Assembly: GCA_012522795.1 (NCBI GenBank)
Contig: JAAYJT010000053.1
Coordinates: 1-47,038 of the forward strand
Direction: 5' to 3'
DNA from: Bacteroidales bacterium
GTDB lineage: Bacteria > Bacteroidota > Bacteroidia > Bacteroidales > JAAYJT01
DNA length: 47,038 nt
Positions 35,624-44,596 of this stretch are shown one piece after another. The notes beneath the pieces are model-generated. The model was given only the letters and a program-made list of their open reading frames with translations, ran no database searches and was not told where the DNA came from. Each line of letters begins with the position of its first letter. The first letter of the stretch is position 1. Both the position numbers and the translations under genes were made by a program.

Positions 35624-36061
35624 TTAATCCAGTGGCGATCTTGTGGTAATTGATATTCTATTCCAGCCATTAATAGTAACCACGGTCATAATAACAGCGG
35701 CCAGTTCTTTTTCAGTAAGATGAGCTGCGGCTTCATCATAAACTTCATCGGGTACATGCCCATTGGTGATCATTGTCATAGCCTCGGTGAGAGCCAGAAC
35801 CGCTCTTTCTTTTTCAGTATAAAGGTTGGTTTCGCGCCAGGCATCCAATAGGAATAAACGCTGGGCTGTTTCGCCAAGTTTCATGGCATCCCTTACGTGC
35901 ATATTGATACAATAAGCACAACCGTTGATCTGAGATGCCCGTGTTTTTATCAATCCATAAAGTTTCTTGTCTAAACCACTTTGAGCAAGATATTTTTCAA
36001 GCCCTATCATAGCTTCCATAGCTTCAGGAGCTACTTCCGATAAATTCATTCTGTTTTTCAT
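35624..36061 (-). CDS. AhpD-like/carboxymuconolactone decarboxylase family protein
   Basis: 145 residues. The motif INGCAYCINMHVRDA contains the redox CxxC and the downstream histidine typical of AhpD-like alkylhydroperoxidases (ExxxxxxCxxCxxxH pattern). Such proteins act as peroxidase or disulfide reductants; the small size and the absence of carboxymuconolactone-pathway genes favour a redox role over lactone decarboxylation. It stands between the DODA gene and the decarboxylase on the same strand. Confidence 0.92.
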   Translation of the reverse strand: MKNRMNLSEVAPEAMEAMIGLEKYLAQSGLDKKLYGLIKTRASQINGCAYCINMHVRDAMKLGETAQRLFLLDAWRETNLYTEKERAVLALTEAMTMITNGHVPDEVYDEAAAHLTEKELAAVIMTVVTINGWNRISITTRSPLD

Positions 36062-36174
36062 TGTATTGATTTTTATTTTTATTAATAAGAAGAAAAAAAC
36101 TTAAATTTTATTATTTTCTTCTGTGGTTCAATACAATTAAACAAACTAAATTCTAATATGTTTGAGCATAATTA

Positions 36175-37020
36175 TTATGATTGATCTATGCTTAATGCAT
36201 CTGTTCCTATGATGATCGAAGTCATGCTAACAGAACCCAAAATGATCCTTGTATTGAAAAAACTAAGATTTTCATTTTCTCTCCGTAAAGCAAGAATATA
36301 TAATAATGGTAAAAAATGCTCAGAACTTGGAACGGACATTTTAAATGCTTTACCGCCATGTTCGTAGTTGATCAACGGCTTGTGATTTCCTTCCGATATC
36401 AATTTACGGATTTCTATGTCAGCTTCAACAGCCCAATCAAAGCCGGTTTCAGGCATCTTCCAGTCAAGGGTTCGAAGATTATGAACAATATTACCACTAC
36501 CAATTATCAACCCACCCCTTTTACGAAGCGTGGCAAGCTGTTTTGCAAGCTCATAATGATAGCCTGGCGACTTTGTGTAATCAAGGCTTAACTGAACCAC
36601 TGGAATGTTTGCTTCAGGGTATAAATGTTTCAATATACTCCATGCACCATGGTCAAAACCCCATGAAGCATCCATTTCAATTTTTGTTTTTGTCACCATT
36701 TGAGTGATCAAAGAAGCAAGCTCAGGATTTCCCGGAGCGGGATATTCAACTTTATATAACTCCGGAGGGAAGCCACCAAAATCATGAATAGTACGGGGCT
36801 TTTCAGTAGAAGTGACAAAGGTTCCACGCGTTTCCCAATGAGCTGATATGCAGATGATAGCTTCAGGCACAGGCAGGATTCTTCCAATCCTGCGCCATTC
36901 ATTAGAAAACTCATTAAGCTCAATAGCATTCATAGGGCTGCCATGTCCAACAAACATAGCGGGCATGATATTTTGCTTATCATGCCCTGAAAACAAACTA
37001 TTAAATTCCCCCTTTATCAT
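36175..37020 (-). CDS. ygiD: 4,5-DOPA extradiol dioxygenase-like protein (YgiD/DODA type)
   Basis: 281 residues of the LigB-type class III extradiol dioxygenases. Metal and substrate residues are in FVGHGSPMNA (His26 region), ICISAHWETRG, DHGAWSILKHLYP and GSGNIVHNLRTLDW. Enzymes of this type open catechol rings; E. coli YgiD and plant DODA cleave L-DOPA to betalamic-acid precursors or related seco-DOPA. The true substrate here is unknown. It is 60 bases upstream of nothing but its own cluster mates: pirin precedes it and the AhpD-like gene follows. Confidence 0.92.
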   Translation of the reverse strand: MIKGEFNSLFSGHDKQNIMPAMFVGHGSPMNAIELNEFSNEWRRIGRILPVPEAIICISAHWETRGTFVTSTEKPRTIHDFGGFPPELYKVEYPAPGNPELASLITQMVTKTKIEMDASWGFDHGAWSILKHLYPEANIPVVQLSLDYTKSPGYHYELAKQLATLRKRGGLIIGSGNIVHNLRTLDWKMPETGFDWAVEADIEIRKLISEGNHKPLINYEHGGKAFKMSVPSSEHFLPLLYILALRRENENLSFFNTRIILGSVSMTSIIIGTDALSIDQS

Positions 37021-37080
37021 TAAGTAATCACTGAAAAGTCACGGTTCTGCCAAAACTTTTTTTTTTAAACACCGTTTTGT

Positions 37081-37800
37081 TTAACTTGTCATGGGCACTT
37101 CCATTAATAGTAATCTTGCTCCTTCCGAAGCAGATTTTATACTTACCGTACCAGTATTCCACAACCCCATTCCATCACGAGTATTAAGTTCAGTATCTTC
37201 AATTACGAATTTACCTTCCAGCACGAAAGCATATACTCCGTTGCCCTGTTTTTTAAGTGAATAATCCACAGAAATATTATCATCGAATTTTCCCATGTGA
37301 AACCAGGCATCCTGATATATCCACACTCCATCATCGTCAGGGCTGGGAGAAAGGATCTGCTGCAATCTGTTGTGCATTTTGTTTTCATCCAATCTGATCT
37401 GGTCATAACGTGGAGTTACATTCCGGCGGTTAGGGAAAATCCATATCTGAAGAAATTTTACAGGTCTGTCGTTATTCTTATTGTATTCGCTATGTGTAAT
37501 TCCGCTACCGGCACTCATTACCTGGATCTCTCCACTGCTGATCACTGAAACATTACCCATGCTGTCCTTATGCTCCAGATCGCCCTCAAGAGGTATAGAG
37601 ATTATTTCCATGTTATCATGAGGATGAGTGTCAAAACCTTCACCGGCTTCAACATGATCATCGTTCAAAACCCTTAACAGCCCAAATCTTATTCTTTCGG
37701 GGTCGTAATAACCAGCAAAGCTAAAGGTATGGCGGCTTATCAGCCATCCATGATCAGCAAAGCCACGACTGTCGGATTTATGCAGCACCTTGTGAACCAT
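37081..37800 (-). CDS. Pirin family protein (YhhW type)
   Basis: 239 residues, a bicupin of the YhhW class. The metal-binding motif is FDTHPHDNMEIISIPLEGDLEHKDSMG (written here only as key parts: HPHDNMEI and LEHKDS), giving two His, one Glu/His set in the N-terminal cupin. The second cupin is without ligands, as usual. E. coli YhhW opens flavonoids such as quercetin; other pirins act as redox sensors. The short gap (47 bases) to yceI suggests co-transcription. Confidence 0.93.
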   Translation of the reverse strand: MVHKVLHKSDSRGFADHGWLISRHTFSFAGYYDPERIRFGLLRVLNDDHVEAGEGFDTHPHDNMEIISIPLEGDLEHKDSMGNVSVISSGEIQVMSAGSGITHSEYNKNNDRPVKFLQIWIFPNRRNVTPRYDQIRLDENKMHNRLQQILSPSPDDDGVWIYQDAWFHMGKFDDNISVDYSLKKQGNGVYAFVLEGKFVIEDTELNTRDGMGLWNTGTVSIKSASEGARLLLMEVPMTS

Positions 37801-37847
37801 TTCATTAATTTTGGAAATCTCAGTTTAGCAAAAAAGCAAACTAAGAT

Positions 37848-38381
37848 TTAGCCTTGTTTTTGAAGTTCAACCTCAGCATAAACCCTTACATCTTCTCCTA
37901 CCAGTACACCACCTGCTTCAAGAGCTGCATTCCAATTTAAATCCCATTCTTTTCGGTTTATTTTTCCTTCAAGGGTAAAACCGGCTTTTAAAACACCCCA
38001 GGGGTCAGTTATTAAGCCACCAAATTCAACATTCAGCTTTACTTTCTGTGTTATTCCCCTAATAGTAAGGTCCCCGGAAAGTTTGAACTCATCATCGGAG
38101 ATTTTCTCCATTTTCTCTGATTTAAAAGTAATGGTTTTGAAGTTTTCCACATCAAAGAAATCCGCGCTTCTCAAATGAGCATCACGGTCTTTGCTGCCGG
38201 TGTTTATTGTAGAAGGATCAATACTAACACTAATTTCAGCATTACTAAAATCCTCACCATTACTGAGTACTTCGATATTAAAGCTTTCAAAGACTCCTTT
38301 TACACTTGATATCATAAGGTGTTTCACCTTGAAACTGATCTCGGAATGAGCGGGGTCAAATACCCATTTTGTTCTTGACAT
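37848..38381 (-). CDS. YceI family lipid-binding protein (cytoplasmic form)
   Basis: 177 residues. WVFDPAHSEISFKVKHLMIS is the YceI opening, and GDLTIRGITQKVKL and AGFTLEGKINRKEWDLNWN are family segments of the lipocalin-like barrel, which binds polyisoprenoid chains. There is no signal peptide, so it should remain in the cytoplasm, unlike E. coli YceI. A -7 promoter match lies 33 bases upstream; with the four genes after it, it could form one operon. Confidence 0.93.
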   Translation of the reverse strand: MSRTKWVFDPAHSEISFKVKHLMISSVKGVFESFNIEVLSNGEDFSNAEISVSIDPSTINTGSKDRDAHLRSADFFDVENFKTITFKSEKMEKISDDEFKLSGDLTIRGITQKVKLNVEFGGLITDPWGVLKAGFTLEGKINRKEWDLNWNAALEAGGVLVGEDVRVYAEVELQKQG

Positions 38382-38413
38382 ATTTCAAAATATTTTAGTT
38401 AATAAAGCTATTG

Positions 38414-38421
38414 CAAAATTA
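38414..38421 (-). promoter_or_regulatory. Candidate promoter of the yceI-to-decarboxylase operon
   Basis: The minus strand reads TAATTTTG, matching TAnnTTTG, about 33 bases before the yceI ATG and downstream of the AraC regulator gene. It would serve yceI, pirin, DODA, AhpD-like and decarboxylase genes, which are spaced 47-113 bases apart. Confidence 0.45.
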
Positions 38422-38472
38422 GCAAAACTCATCCTGACAGAGGTTACACTTTCAGGAAGAGGTGTGGTACTT

Positions 38473-39294
38473 TCAGGAAATCAATATAAAAGACTGCTCC
38501 CGGAATTCGGTCGGTGTAACACCGGTTCTTTTTTTAAAAACCCTTGAAAAGTACGATTTTTCGTTATAGCCCAGTTCAAAGCCTATTTCTGAAACCGATT
38601 TTTCAGTACTTAGCAACAAGCGCCTTGCTTCTATAAGTTTACGTGTTTCAATAAGTTCTGTTGCTGTTTTTCCGAACGAAGCCTGGGTAATTAAATTAAG
38701 ATTGCGTGCTGACATATTTAGTTTCTCAGCATAAAAGTCAGCTCCTTCAGGGCGATGGAAATTGTTTTCAAGGATTTTTAAAAAATTATTGAAAGTGATA
38801 AGCCGTGGATTTGCAACAATGCTTTCATCCATATATTCCTTTCGTACATCTTTCTCGAGTTTTGCCAGAATAGCACTAAGAAGATGGCGTAAAACCTGAT
38901 AATCAGGATCATCTTCAAGGCTTTCTCTTAGAATGATCTCACAAAGCGATTCAAGGGTAGTACTGCAATAGTTATGGCTGAGCTGAAATAATATTTTCTC
39001 ACTAAAACCGGAATAAAAATTGAATTTACTTTGAGGAATAAAATCGCTCCTGTAGCGTATAAGCCACCCTTGTGTTTGATCATCCGGCAGAAATGAATGC
39101 ACCTTCCCATGTGAAATATAAACGACAATTGGAGAGTCAAGCACCTCAGACTTAAAATCAACCGAATGAGTTGGATTGCCATGAGTTATTATCCATAATT
39201 CTTCATGATCATGACGATGAGACTCGCCTGGGTTTAAACCCATAGGATCCGGAAGATCGTTATTCAATGGCGTTATACACAAAGGTTGGATCAT
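38473..39294 (-). CDS. AraC family transcriptional regulator
   Basis: 273 residues. The N-terminal part is a cupin-type sensing domain (HRHDHEELWIITHG holds metal-like His residues). The C-terminal ~100 residues are a double helix-turn-helix: first LNMSARNLNLITQASFGKTA, second SEIGFELGYNEKSYFSRVFK followed by RTGVTPTEFRE. It probably controls the flanking pirin, yceI and dioxygenase genes, in response to an unknown small molecule. It lies between the larger pirin gene and yceI, on the same strand. Confidence 0.94.
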   Translation of the reverse strand: MIQPLCITPLNNDLPDPMGLNPGESHRHDHEELWIITHGNPTHSVDFKSEVLDSPIVVYISHGKVHSFLPDDQTQGWLIRYRSDFIPQSKFNFYSGFSEKILFQLSHNYCSTTLESLCEIILRESLEDDPDYQVLRHLLSAILAKLEKDVRKEYMDESIVANPRLITFNNFLKILENNFHRPEGADFYAEKLNMSARNLNLITQASFGKTATELIETRKLIEARRLLLSTEKSVSEIGFELGYNEKSYFSRVFKKRTGVTPTEFREQSFILIS

Positions 39295-39375
39295 TTGTTT
39301 ATTGCGATGCGATTTAAAGGTTTGATATCATAATCAGGAAGTAAAATAATGACGGTTCAGAAAAGACAACTCAAA

Positions 39376-40248
39376 TCAATCTTCAAGATATCCAAACTTA
39401 CCATTATTAAAATCCTCAAAAGCTTCAATTAATTCTTGTCTGGTGTTCATTACAAAAGGTCCGTGGGCAGCAATTGGTTCATTTATGGGTTCACCACTTA
39501 AAATCAATACAACAGAATCTTCCAGAGCCTTAACATTGAACTGCTCACCGTTGTTCGCCATTAGAACGAAATTATCAGCCGGGGCAGTTTCAGTATCGTT
39601 AATCATTATTTTTCCTTCAATAACCAATAATGCAGTATTGTAATTTGCAGGAAAGTCAAACTCAGTTCCTGAATTTTTTTTAAGTCTGGCATTAAATAAG
39701 TGTACTGGCGAAAAAGTACGGGCATTTCCTTTCATTCCTTTATATTCTCCGGCAATAATCTCAATTTCACTATCGTCAAATTTATAACGGCTCATTGCTA
39801 AGTTCTCAATAGGCTGGTACGTGGGCTCACTCATTTTATATTTTGTAGGCAGGTTAACCCAAAGCTGCACCATTTGAAAATCACCACCTTTTTTACTCCA
39901 TTCTTTTTCATGAAATTCCTTGTGCAGAATTCCGCTGGCAGCAGTCATCCACTGAACATCACCTTCGCCTATTATACCACCGCCCCCACTGCTATCGTGA
40001 TGCTCAACTTTTCCTTTATAGGCTATCGTAACGGTTTCGAACCCACGGTGAGGGTGAACACCCACTCCTTTTGGTATATCGCTGGCAGGAAAATTATAAG
40101 TAGGGTTATAATCCATTAGAATAAAAGGATTCATTCGTTCCATATTAATTCTGAGAGAATCCGGTATAAATGTATGAACCCTGAATCCATCACCTACCCA
40201 ATGGAAACTTCCCGGCGCAACAACTAATTCTACTGTTCTGGTTTTCAT
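39376..40248 (-). CDS. Pirin family protein (larger form)
   Basis: 290 residues. The metal-binding cupin motif is present as GVHPHRGFETVTI and KVEHHDSSG, giving the usual His/His/His/Glu set. A Pirin_C-type domain follows (about 180-275), with ISILSGEPINEPIAAHGPFVMNT-like features (ends ALEDSVVLILSGEPI...HGPFVM). It differs from the second pirin at 37081 in length and sequence, so the cluster holds two distinct pirin types. It is the first gene of the cluster; no -7 match was found upstream. Confidence 0.93.
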   Translation of the reverse strand: MKTRTVELVVAPGSFHWVGDGFRVHTFIPDSLRINMERMNPFILMDYNPTYNFPASDIPKGVGVHPHRGFETVTIAYKGKVEHHDSSGGGGIIGEGDVQWMTAASGILHKEFHEKEWSKKGGDFQMVQLWVNLPTKYKMSEPTYQPIENLAMSRYKFDDSEIEIIAGEYKGMKGNARTFSPVHLFNARLKKNSGTEFDFPANYNTALLVIEGKIMINDTETAPADNFVLMANNGEQFNVKALEDSVVLILSGEPINEPIAAHGPFVMNTRQELIEAFEDFNNGKFGYLED

Positions 40249-40689
40249 AATAACATATTTACTATTATAACAGAATATATAACAGAATAATGAAATAAAG
40301 GTTTTGTGTTCGGAATTTGAAAAGTTGTTAGTAATCTGCTATTAGCACGCTATTGTTAGAATAAACTAAACTTTAGTGATGTTTATAACATCCGCATAAT
40401 AAAGCTTTTACAAACCCAAATATTGATTAAAGAAACACCTATCTCTTGGTAACAACTGATTTATTCCCTCGGTCTGATTTTCAAATCAGGCTGTTAATTA
40501 CCGGTTAAAATCTAATAGTATAATTTAGATTGTTTCTAAACTAATTTTGAAACCCACTGTTAATCAACAACTTCACATCATATAAGTTAGTTGCATTTTT
40601 ATTTACGACCTCCCATACACCTGTCTATCAACCACTTACGCAATCATTTAGACTATGTATAAATAAACAAATAATATATTTATTGTTTC

Positions 40690-40697
40690 TACTTTTG
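40690..40697 (+). promoter_or_regulatory. Candidate rnf operon promoter (-7 element)
   Basis: TACTTTTG matches TAnnTTTG about 90 bases before the rnfB start. A -33 TTG is not visible at the expected position. Confidence 0.45.
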
Positions 40698-40773
40698 TAG
40701 CATGTTTTCATAAAGTTACTTGACAAATTATTGAAATTAAATCACTTATTATTTTGAATCACTATTCATACAG

Positions 40774-40780
40774 AAAGGAG
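40774..40780 (+). promoter_or_regulatory. Shine-Dalgarno site deciding the rnfB GTG start
   Basis: AAAGGAG lies 5 bases before GTG at 40786. This is one of the few strong Shine-Dalgarno sites in the window and supports the GTG rather than the ATG at 40801. Confidence 0.6.
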
Positions 40781-40785
40781 CACCC

Positions 40786-41655
40786 GTGGTTGCTAATGTT
40801 ATGTTGGTGTCAATTATTTCGCTGAGTAGTATTGGGGCTGCCTCGGCGATCATACTTTATTTTATTGCACAGAAATTCAAAGTCATTGAAGATCCCCGTA
40901 TTGATGAGGTTAACGAAATGCTGCCCGGAGCTAACTGTGGTGGCTGTGGTTTTGCCGGATGCCGCAATTTTGCTGAGGCTATTGTTAAAGCTACTGACTT
41001 GTCGGATCTAAATTGTCCGGTAGGCGGAAATGCTGTTATGACTGATATAGCCAATATGCTTGGCAAGGCTGCAGGAACAAAAGAGCCCCAGGTGGCAGTG
41101 GTAAGGTGTAATGGTTCTTGTGAAAATGCACCAAAAAAAGTACAATATGAAGGTGCTGCTTCATGTGCTTTTGCCCATGCACTTTCATCGGGCGACAGTG
41201 GTTGTCCTGATGGCTGTCTTGGACTGGGTGATTGTGTTGCATCATGTAAATTCGATGCAATGTATATGGATCCGGTAACCTGCCTGCCCGTTATCATAGA
41301 GGAAAACTGTGTGGCATGCGGAGCCTGTGTTAAAGCCTGCCCTCGTAATATCATTGAACTAAGAAATGTGGGAAAGAAAAGCCGGAGGATATATGTAAGC
41401 TGCATGAACACCGAAAAAGGTGGAGTAGCAAGAAAAAATTGTTCAGTGGCTTGTATTGGTTGCTTTAAATGTGAGAAAGAATGTGCTTTCGATGCTATCA
41501 CAATTAAAAACAACCTTGCCTATATTGATTACGAAAAGTGTAAGTTATGCCGCAAATGCGCTCCGGTATGCCCTACCAACGCCATTCATGAAATAAATTT
41601 CCCTCCTCGAAAGGAAAAAACTGAAAAAACTGCTAAAATCACTGAAACTGTATAA
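40786..41655 (+). CDS. rnfB: Rnf electron transport complex subunit B
   Basis: 289 residues. An N-terminal transmembrane helix (about 6-28) anchors the protein. The Fe-S domain opens with GANCGGCGFAGC (Cys51, 54, 59), and three ferredoxin-type cluster motifs follow: CVACGACVKACPRN, CIGCFKCEKECAFD and CKLCRKCAPVCPTN. RnfB accepts electrons from ferredoxin and passes them to the other Rnf subunits. GTG start, supported by a Shine-Dalgarno site. It is the first gene of rnfBCDGEA; rseC, which usually precedes it, is elsewhere. Confidence 0.97.
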   Translation: MVANVMLVSIISLSSIGAASAIILYFIAQKFKVIEDPRIDEVNEMLPGANCGGCGFAGCRNFAEAIVKATDLSDLNCPVGGNAVMTDIANMLGKAAGTKEPQVAVVRCNGSCENAPKKVQYEGAASCAFAHALSSGDSGCPDGCLGLGDCVASCKFDAMYMDPVTCLPVIIEENCVACGACVKACPRNIIELRNVGKKSRRIYVSCMNTEKGGVARKNCSVACIGCFKCEKECAFDAITIKNNLAYIDYEKCKLCRKCAPVCPTNAIHEINFPPRKEKTEKTAKITETV

Positions 41656-41675
41656 AGCAAACTACATAAAACAGA

Positions 41676-43010
41676 ATGAAGACATTCCAAATGGGTGGGG
41701 TTCATCCCCCTGAAAATAAAATTTCCGAAAAAGCTGCCATAGAAGTCTTACCTCTGCCACAAAAAGCTTTTATCCCTCTTGGTCAGAACCTGGGCGCACC
41801 GGCAAAAGCTGTTGTTGATAAAGGAGCTTTAGTAAAGGTAGGACAATTGATTGCAAGTGGCGAAGCTTTTATATCAGCCAATGTGCATAGTTCCGTTTCT
41901 GGAAAAGTTGCACGTATTGACAATGTATTGGATCATAGCGGATACAGGAACAAAGCAATCGTAATTGATGTTGAAGGCGATGAATGGGAAGAAAGTATTG
42001 ATCGTTCTCCTGCTGTAATCCGAGAATGTAATCTTAGTTCTGAAGAGATCATTCAGAAAATTAAGGAAATGGGTATTGTAGGTCTTGGAGGAGCTACTTT
42101 CCCTACTCATGTCAAACTTATGGTTCCCACGGACAAAAAGGCTGAATTTTTGATAATTAATGGTGTGGAGTGTGAACCTTATCTTACTTCTGATCATAGA
42201 CTGATGCTTGAGAAAGGAGAAGAATTGATAATTGGCGTTACTATTCTTATGAAAGCCCTAAAGGTTGAAAAAGCATTTATCGGTATCGAAAACAACAAAT
42301 CTGATGCGCTAGAGAATCTTAAACGCATAGCTGCCGATTATAAAGGAATTGAAGTACAACCTCTTAAGGTAAAATATCCGCAAGGTGGCGAAAAACAACT
42401 TATCAAAGCGCTTATAGGACGCGAGGTTCCATCGGGCAAATTACCACTTGAGGTTGGATGTGTGGTACAGAATATCGGAACTGCGTTTGCAGTTTATGAA
42501 GCGGTTCAGAAAAACAAACCACTCATTGAGCGCGTAGTAACTCTTACAGGAAAATCAGTAAAAAAACCTGCAAACTATCTTGTAAGAATAGGCACACCGG
42601 TTAATAACCTTATTGAAACTTCAGGAGGGTTACCCGAAAAAACCGGCAAGATTATCAGTGGGGGTCCTATGATGGGTAAAGCGCTTGTTTCAACTGAAGT
42701 GCCAGTAGTTAAAGGAACCAGTGGTATCCTTATTATGAATGAAAAAGAATCGCACCGTCCTTTAATGTCAAACTGCATACGCTGCGCACGATGTATTGGT
42801 GTATGCCCTATGGGACTTGAACCGGTATTACTGGCACAGCTCAGTGCTAACGAAAGATGGGAAGATGCTGAAAGAGAAAGGATCCTCGATTGCATTGAGT
42901 GTGGTTCATGCCATTTTACCTGTCCATCAGGGCGTCCGTTACTGGATTACCTTAGGGTTGGGAAGAACAAAGTTGGTCAGTTAATCAGAACAAGAGCAAA
43001 AAAAATATAG
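41676..43010 (+). CDS. rnfC: Rnf electron transport complex subunit C
   Basis: 444 residues. GLGGATFPTHVKL is the nucleotide (NADH/FMN) binding Gly-rich loop of the RnfC/NuoF family, and NGVECEPYLTSDHRLM is conserved. Two 4Fe-4S motifs follow near the C-terminus, CIRCARCIGVCPMG and CIECGSCHFTCPSG. RnfC is the peripheral NAD-binding subunit. The gene starts 20 bases after rnfB. Confidence 0.97.
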   Translation: MKTFQMGGVHPPENKISEKAAIEVLPLPQKAFIPLGQNLGAPAKAVVDKGALVKVGQLIASGEAFISANVHSSVSGKVARIDNVLDHSGYRNKAIVIDVEGDEWEESIDRSPAVIRECNLSSEEIIQKIKEMGIVGLGGATFPTHVKLMVPTDKKAEFLIINGVECEPYLTSDHRLMLEKGEELIIGVTILMKALKVEKAFIGIENNKSDALENLKRIAADYKGIEVQPLKVKYPQGGEKQLIKALIGREVPSGKLPLEVGCVVQNIGTAFAVYEAVQKNKPLIERVVTLTGKSVKKPANYLVRIGTPVNNLIETSGGLPEKTGKIISGGPMMGKALVSTEVPVVKGTSGILIMNEKESHRPLMSNCIRCARCIGVCPMGLEPVLLAQLSANERWEDAERERILDCIECGSCHFTCPSGRPLLDYLRVGKNKVGQLIRTRAKKI

Positions 43011-43011
43011 A

Positions 43012-44019
43012 ATGGATACATTGACTATTTCAGGCTCTCCGCATGTTTTCGGAGGGCAGTCGGTAAAAAAGATAATGTATGGGGTAGTCATTGCAATGAT
43101 ACCTGCCATGCTTGTATCTTTGTATTTTTTCGGATTCGGTGCTTTGCGGGTAATACTTGTATCAGTAGTGAGCTGCCTCATTTTTGAATACCTGATACAA
43201 AAACACCTAATGAAACTCGAACCTACTATTAACGATGGTTCAGCAGTGGTAACGGGAATATTACTTGCTTTTAACCTGCCTTCAAATCTCCCGGTGTGGA
43301 TCATTCTTGTCGGAGCCCTGGTTGCGATTGGTATTGGAAAAATGTCGTTTGGCGGACTTGGTAAAAACCCGTTTAATCCTGCACTTGTAGGGCGCGTGTT
43401 TCTTTTGATATCGTTTCCGGTTCAAATGACCTCATGGCCGGTTCCAAAACCGGTTTTCAGCTCTGCATTAACTGATGCCGTCACAGGTCCTACGCCTCTC
43501 GGACTTATAAAAGATGGACTGAAACTAGGTAAAACCGTTCCAGAAATAATGAGTGATCCGACTTTCCCTGATTATATTCAAACACTTATAGGCAATCACG
43601 GTGGGTCGCTTGGCGAAATGTCAGCAATAGCTTTGATACTTGGAGGTATTTACATGCTTATCCGTAAAATTATCACCTGGGAGATACCTGTGGCATATAT
43701 TGGCTCAGTGGTAATATTTACAGGTATATTCTGGCTTATTGATCCTACTTATTATGCTGATCCTTTGTTCCATCTTCTTACCGGTGGTATGATGCTTGGA
43801 GTGTTTTTCATGGCTACTGATATGGTAAGCTCACCAATGAGCAGAACCGGGCAGTTGATATATGGTGTGGGATGCGGAGTTCTGACTATTTTAATCAGAA
43901 TATGGGGAGCTTATCCTGAAGGTGTGTCGTTTGCCATTCTTATTATGAACGCCTTTGTGCCTTTGCTTAATAAATATATCAAACCTAAAAGATTCGGGGA
44001 GGTTGTGAAACATGGCTAA
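43012..44019 (+). CDS. rnfD: Rnf electron transport complex subunit D
   Basis: 335 residues with about nine transmembrane segments. The covalent-FMN motif appears as TGPTPL (residues 158-163; candidate Thr161), where SGATPL is more usual. The conserved segment NDGSAVVTGILLAF and GKNPFNPALVGRVF are typical. RnfD is a core membrane subunit of the ion-translocating path. One base separates it from rnfC, and it overlaps rnfG by 8 bases. Confidence 0.96.
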   Translation: MDTLTISGSPHVFGGQSVKKIMYGVVIAMIPAMLVSLYFFGFGALRVILVSVVSCLIFEYLIQKHLMKLEPTINDGSAVVTGILLAFNLPSNLPVWIILVGALVAIGIGKMSFGGLGKNPFNPALVGRVFLLISFPVQMTSWPVPKPVFSSALTDAVTGPTPLGLIKDGLKLGKTVPEIMSDPTFPDYIQTLIGNHGGSLGEMSAIALILGGIYMLIRKIITWEIPVAYIGSVVIFTGIFWLIDPTYYADPLFHLLTGGMMLGVFFMATDMVSSPMSRTGQLIYGVGCGVLTILIRIWGAYPEGVSFAILIMNAFVPLLNKYIKPKRFGEVVKHG

Positions 44020-44596
44020 AATGGAATCAACATTCAAAAACATGCTGCTTGTGTTGTTTATCATCACATTTGTTGCAGGTTTTGCTTTATCGGGGGTTTA
44101 TAATATTACCAAAGAACCTATAGCAAAATCAAAAATGGCAAAGAAAATAGCTGCCCTTAATACAGTATTACCTGAATTCGATACTGTTATAAGTCTGGAA
44201 GCGGCATTACCTGAAGAAAAACCTATAGAGCTTAGTATAGCTATAAAAAATGACGATACAGTCGGGTATGCAGTAGAAACATACACTTCTCTTGGTTTTA
44301 GCGGAAATATTCGTGCCATGGTTGGGTTCGAACCGGATGGGACCATCATTGATGTTGTGCATCTGGAACATTCAGAAACTCCTGGACTTGGTGATAAAAT
44401 TGAAAAATCCAAATCATCATGGAGCGATCAGTTCAAAGGTAAGAATCCGGAAACATTTAAATTAATTGTAAAAAAGGACGGTGGTGATGTGGATGCAATC
44501 ACAGCTGCAACCATAACCTCACGGGCGTACAGCGATGCAATAACGCGTGCTTACAAAATTATGAAAGCACAGAAAGGAGAAAACAACGATGAGTAA
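44012..44596 (+). CDS. rnfG: Rnf electron transport complex subunit G
   Basis: 194 residues. One N-terminal transmembrane helix (about 9-28) is followed by a periplasmic FMN-binding domain. The flavinylation motif is TAATIT at 164-169, with Thr169 the likely FMN ester site. A separate ApbE flavin transferase is required to load it and is not in the window. It overlaps rnfD upstream and rnfE downstream, each by 8 bases. Confidence 0.96.
   Translation: MAKMESTFKNMLLVLFIITFVAGFALSGVYNITKEPIAKSKMAKKIAALNTVLPEFDTVISLEAALPEEKPIELSIAIKNDDTVGYAVETYTSLGFSGNIRAMVGFEPDGTIIDVVHLEHSETPGLGDKIEKSKSSWSDQFKGKNPETFKLIVKKDGGDVDAITAATITSRAYSDAITRAYKIMKAQKGENNDE

Larger units (their letters stand above)
40249..40785. 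other. Divergent intergenic region before the rnf operon
   Basis: This 537-base AT-rich stretch separates the pirin gene from rnfB. It contains the rnf -7 match at 40690 and a ribosome binding site at 40774. I see no tRNA, riboswitch, long inverted repeat or convincing small gene in the remainder. Confidence 0.5.

Noticed and set aside
40249-40680. tRNA or riboswitch in the long gap before rnfB
   Set aside because: No cloverleaf arms, GTTCRA-type loop or known riboswitch core could be found by eye on either strand.
40857-41513. 218-codon open frame antisense to rnfB
   Set aside because: It lies wholly opposite a certain gene, has no family resemblance and arises from the cysteine/glycine-rich codon pattern of rnfB.
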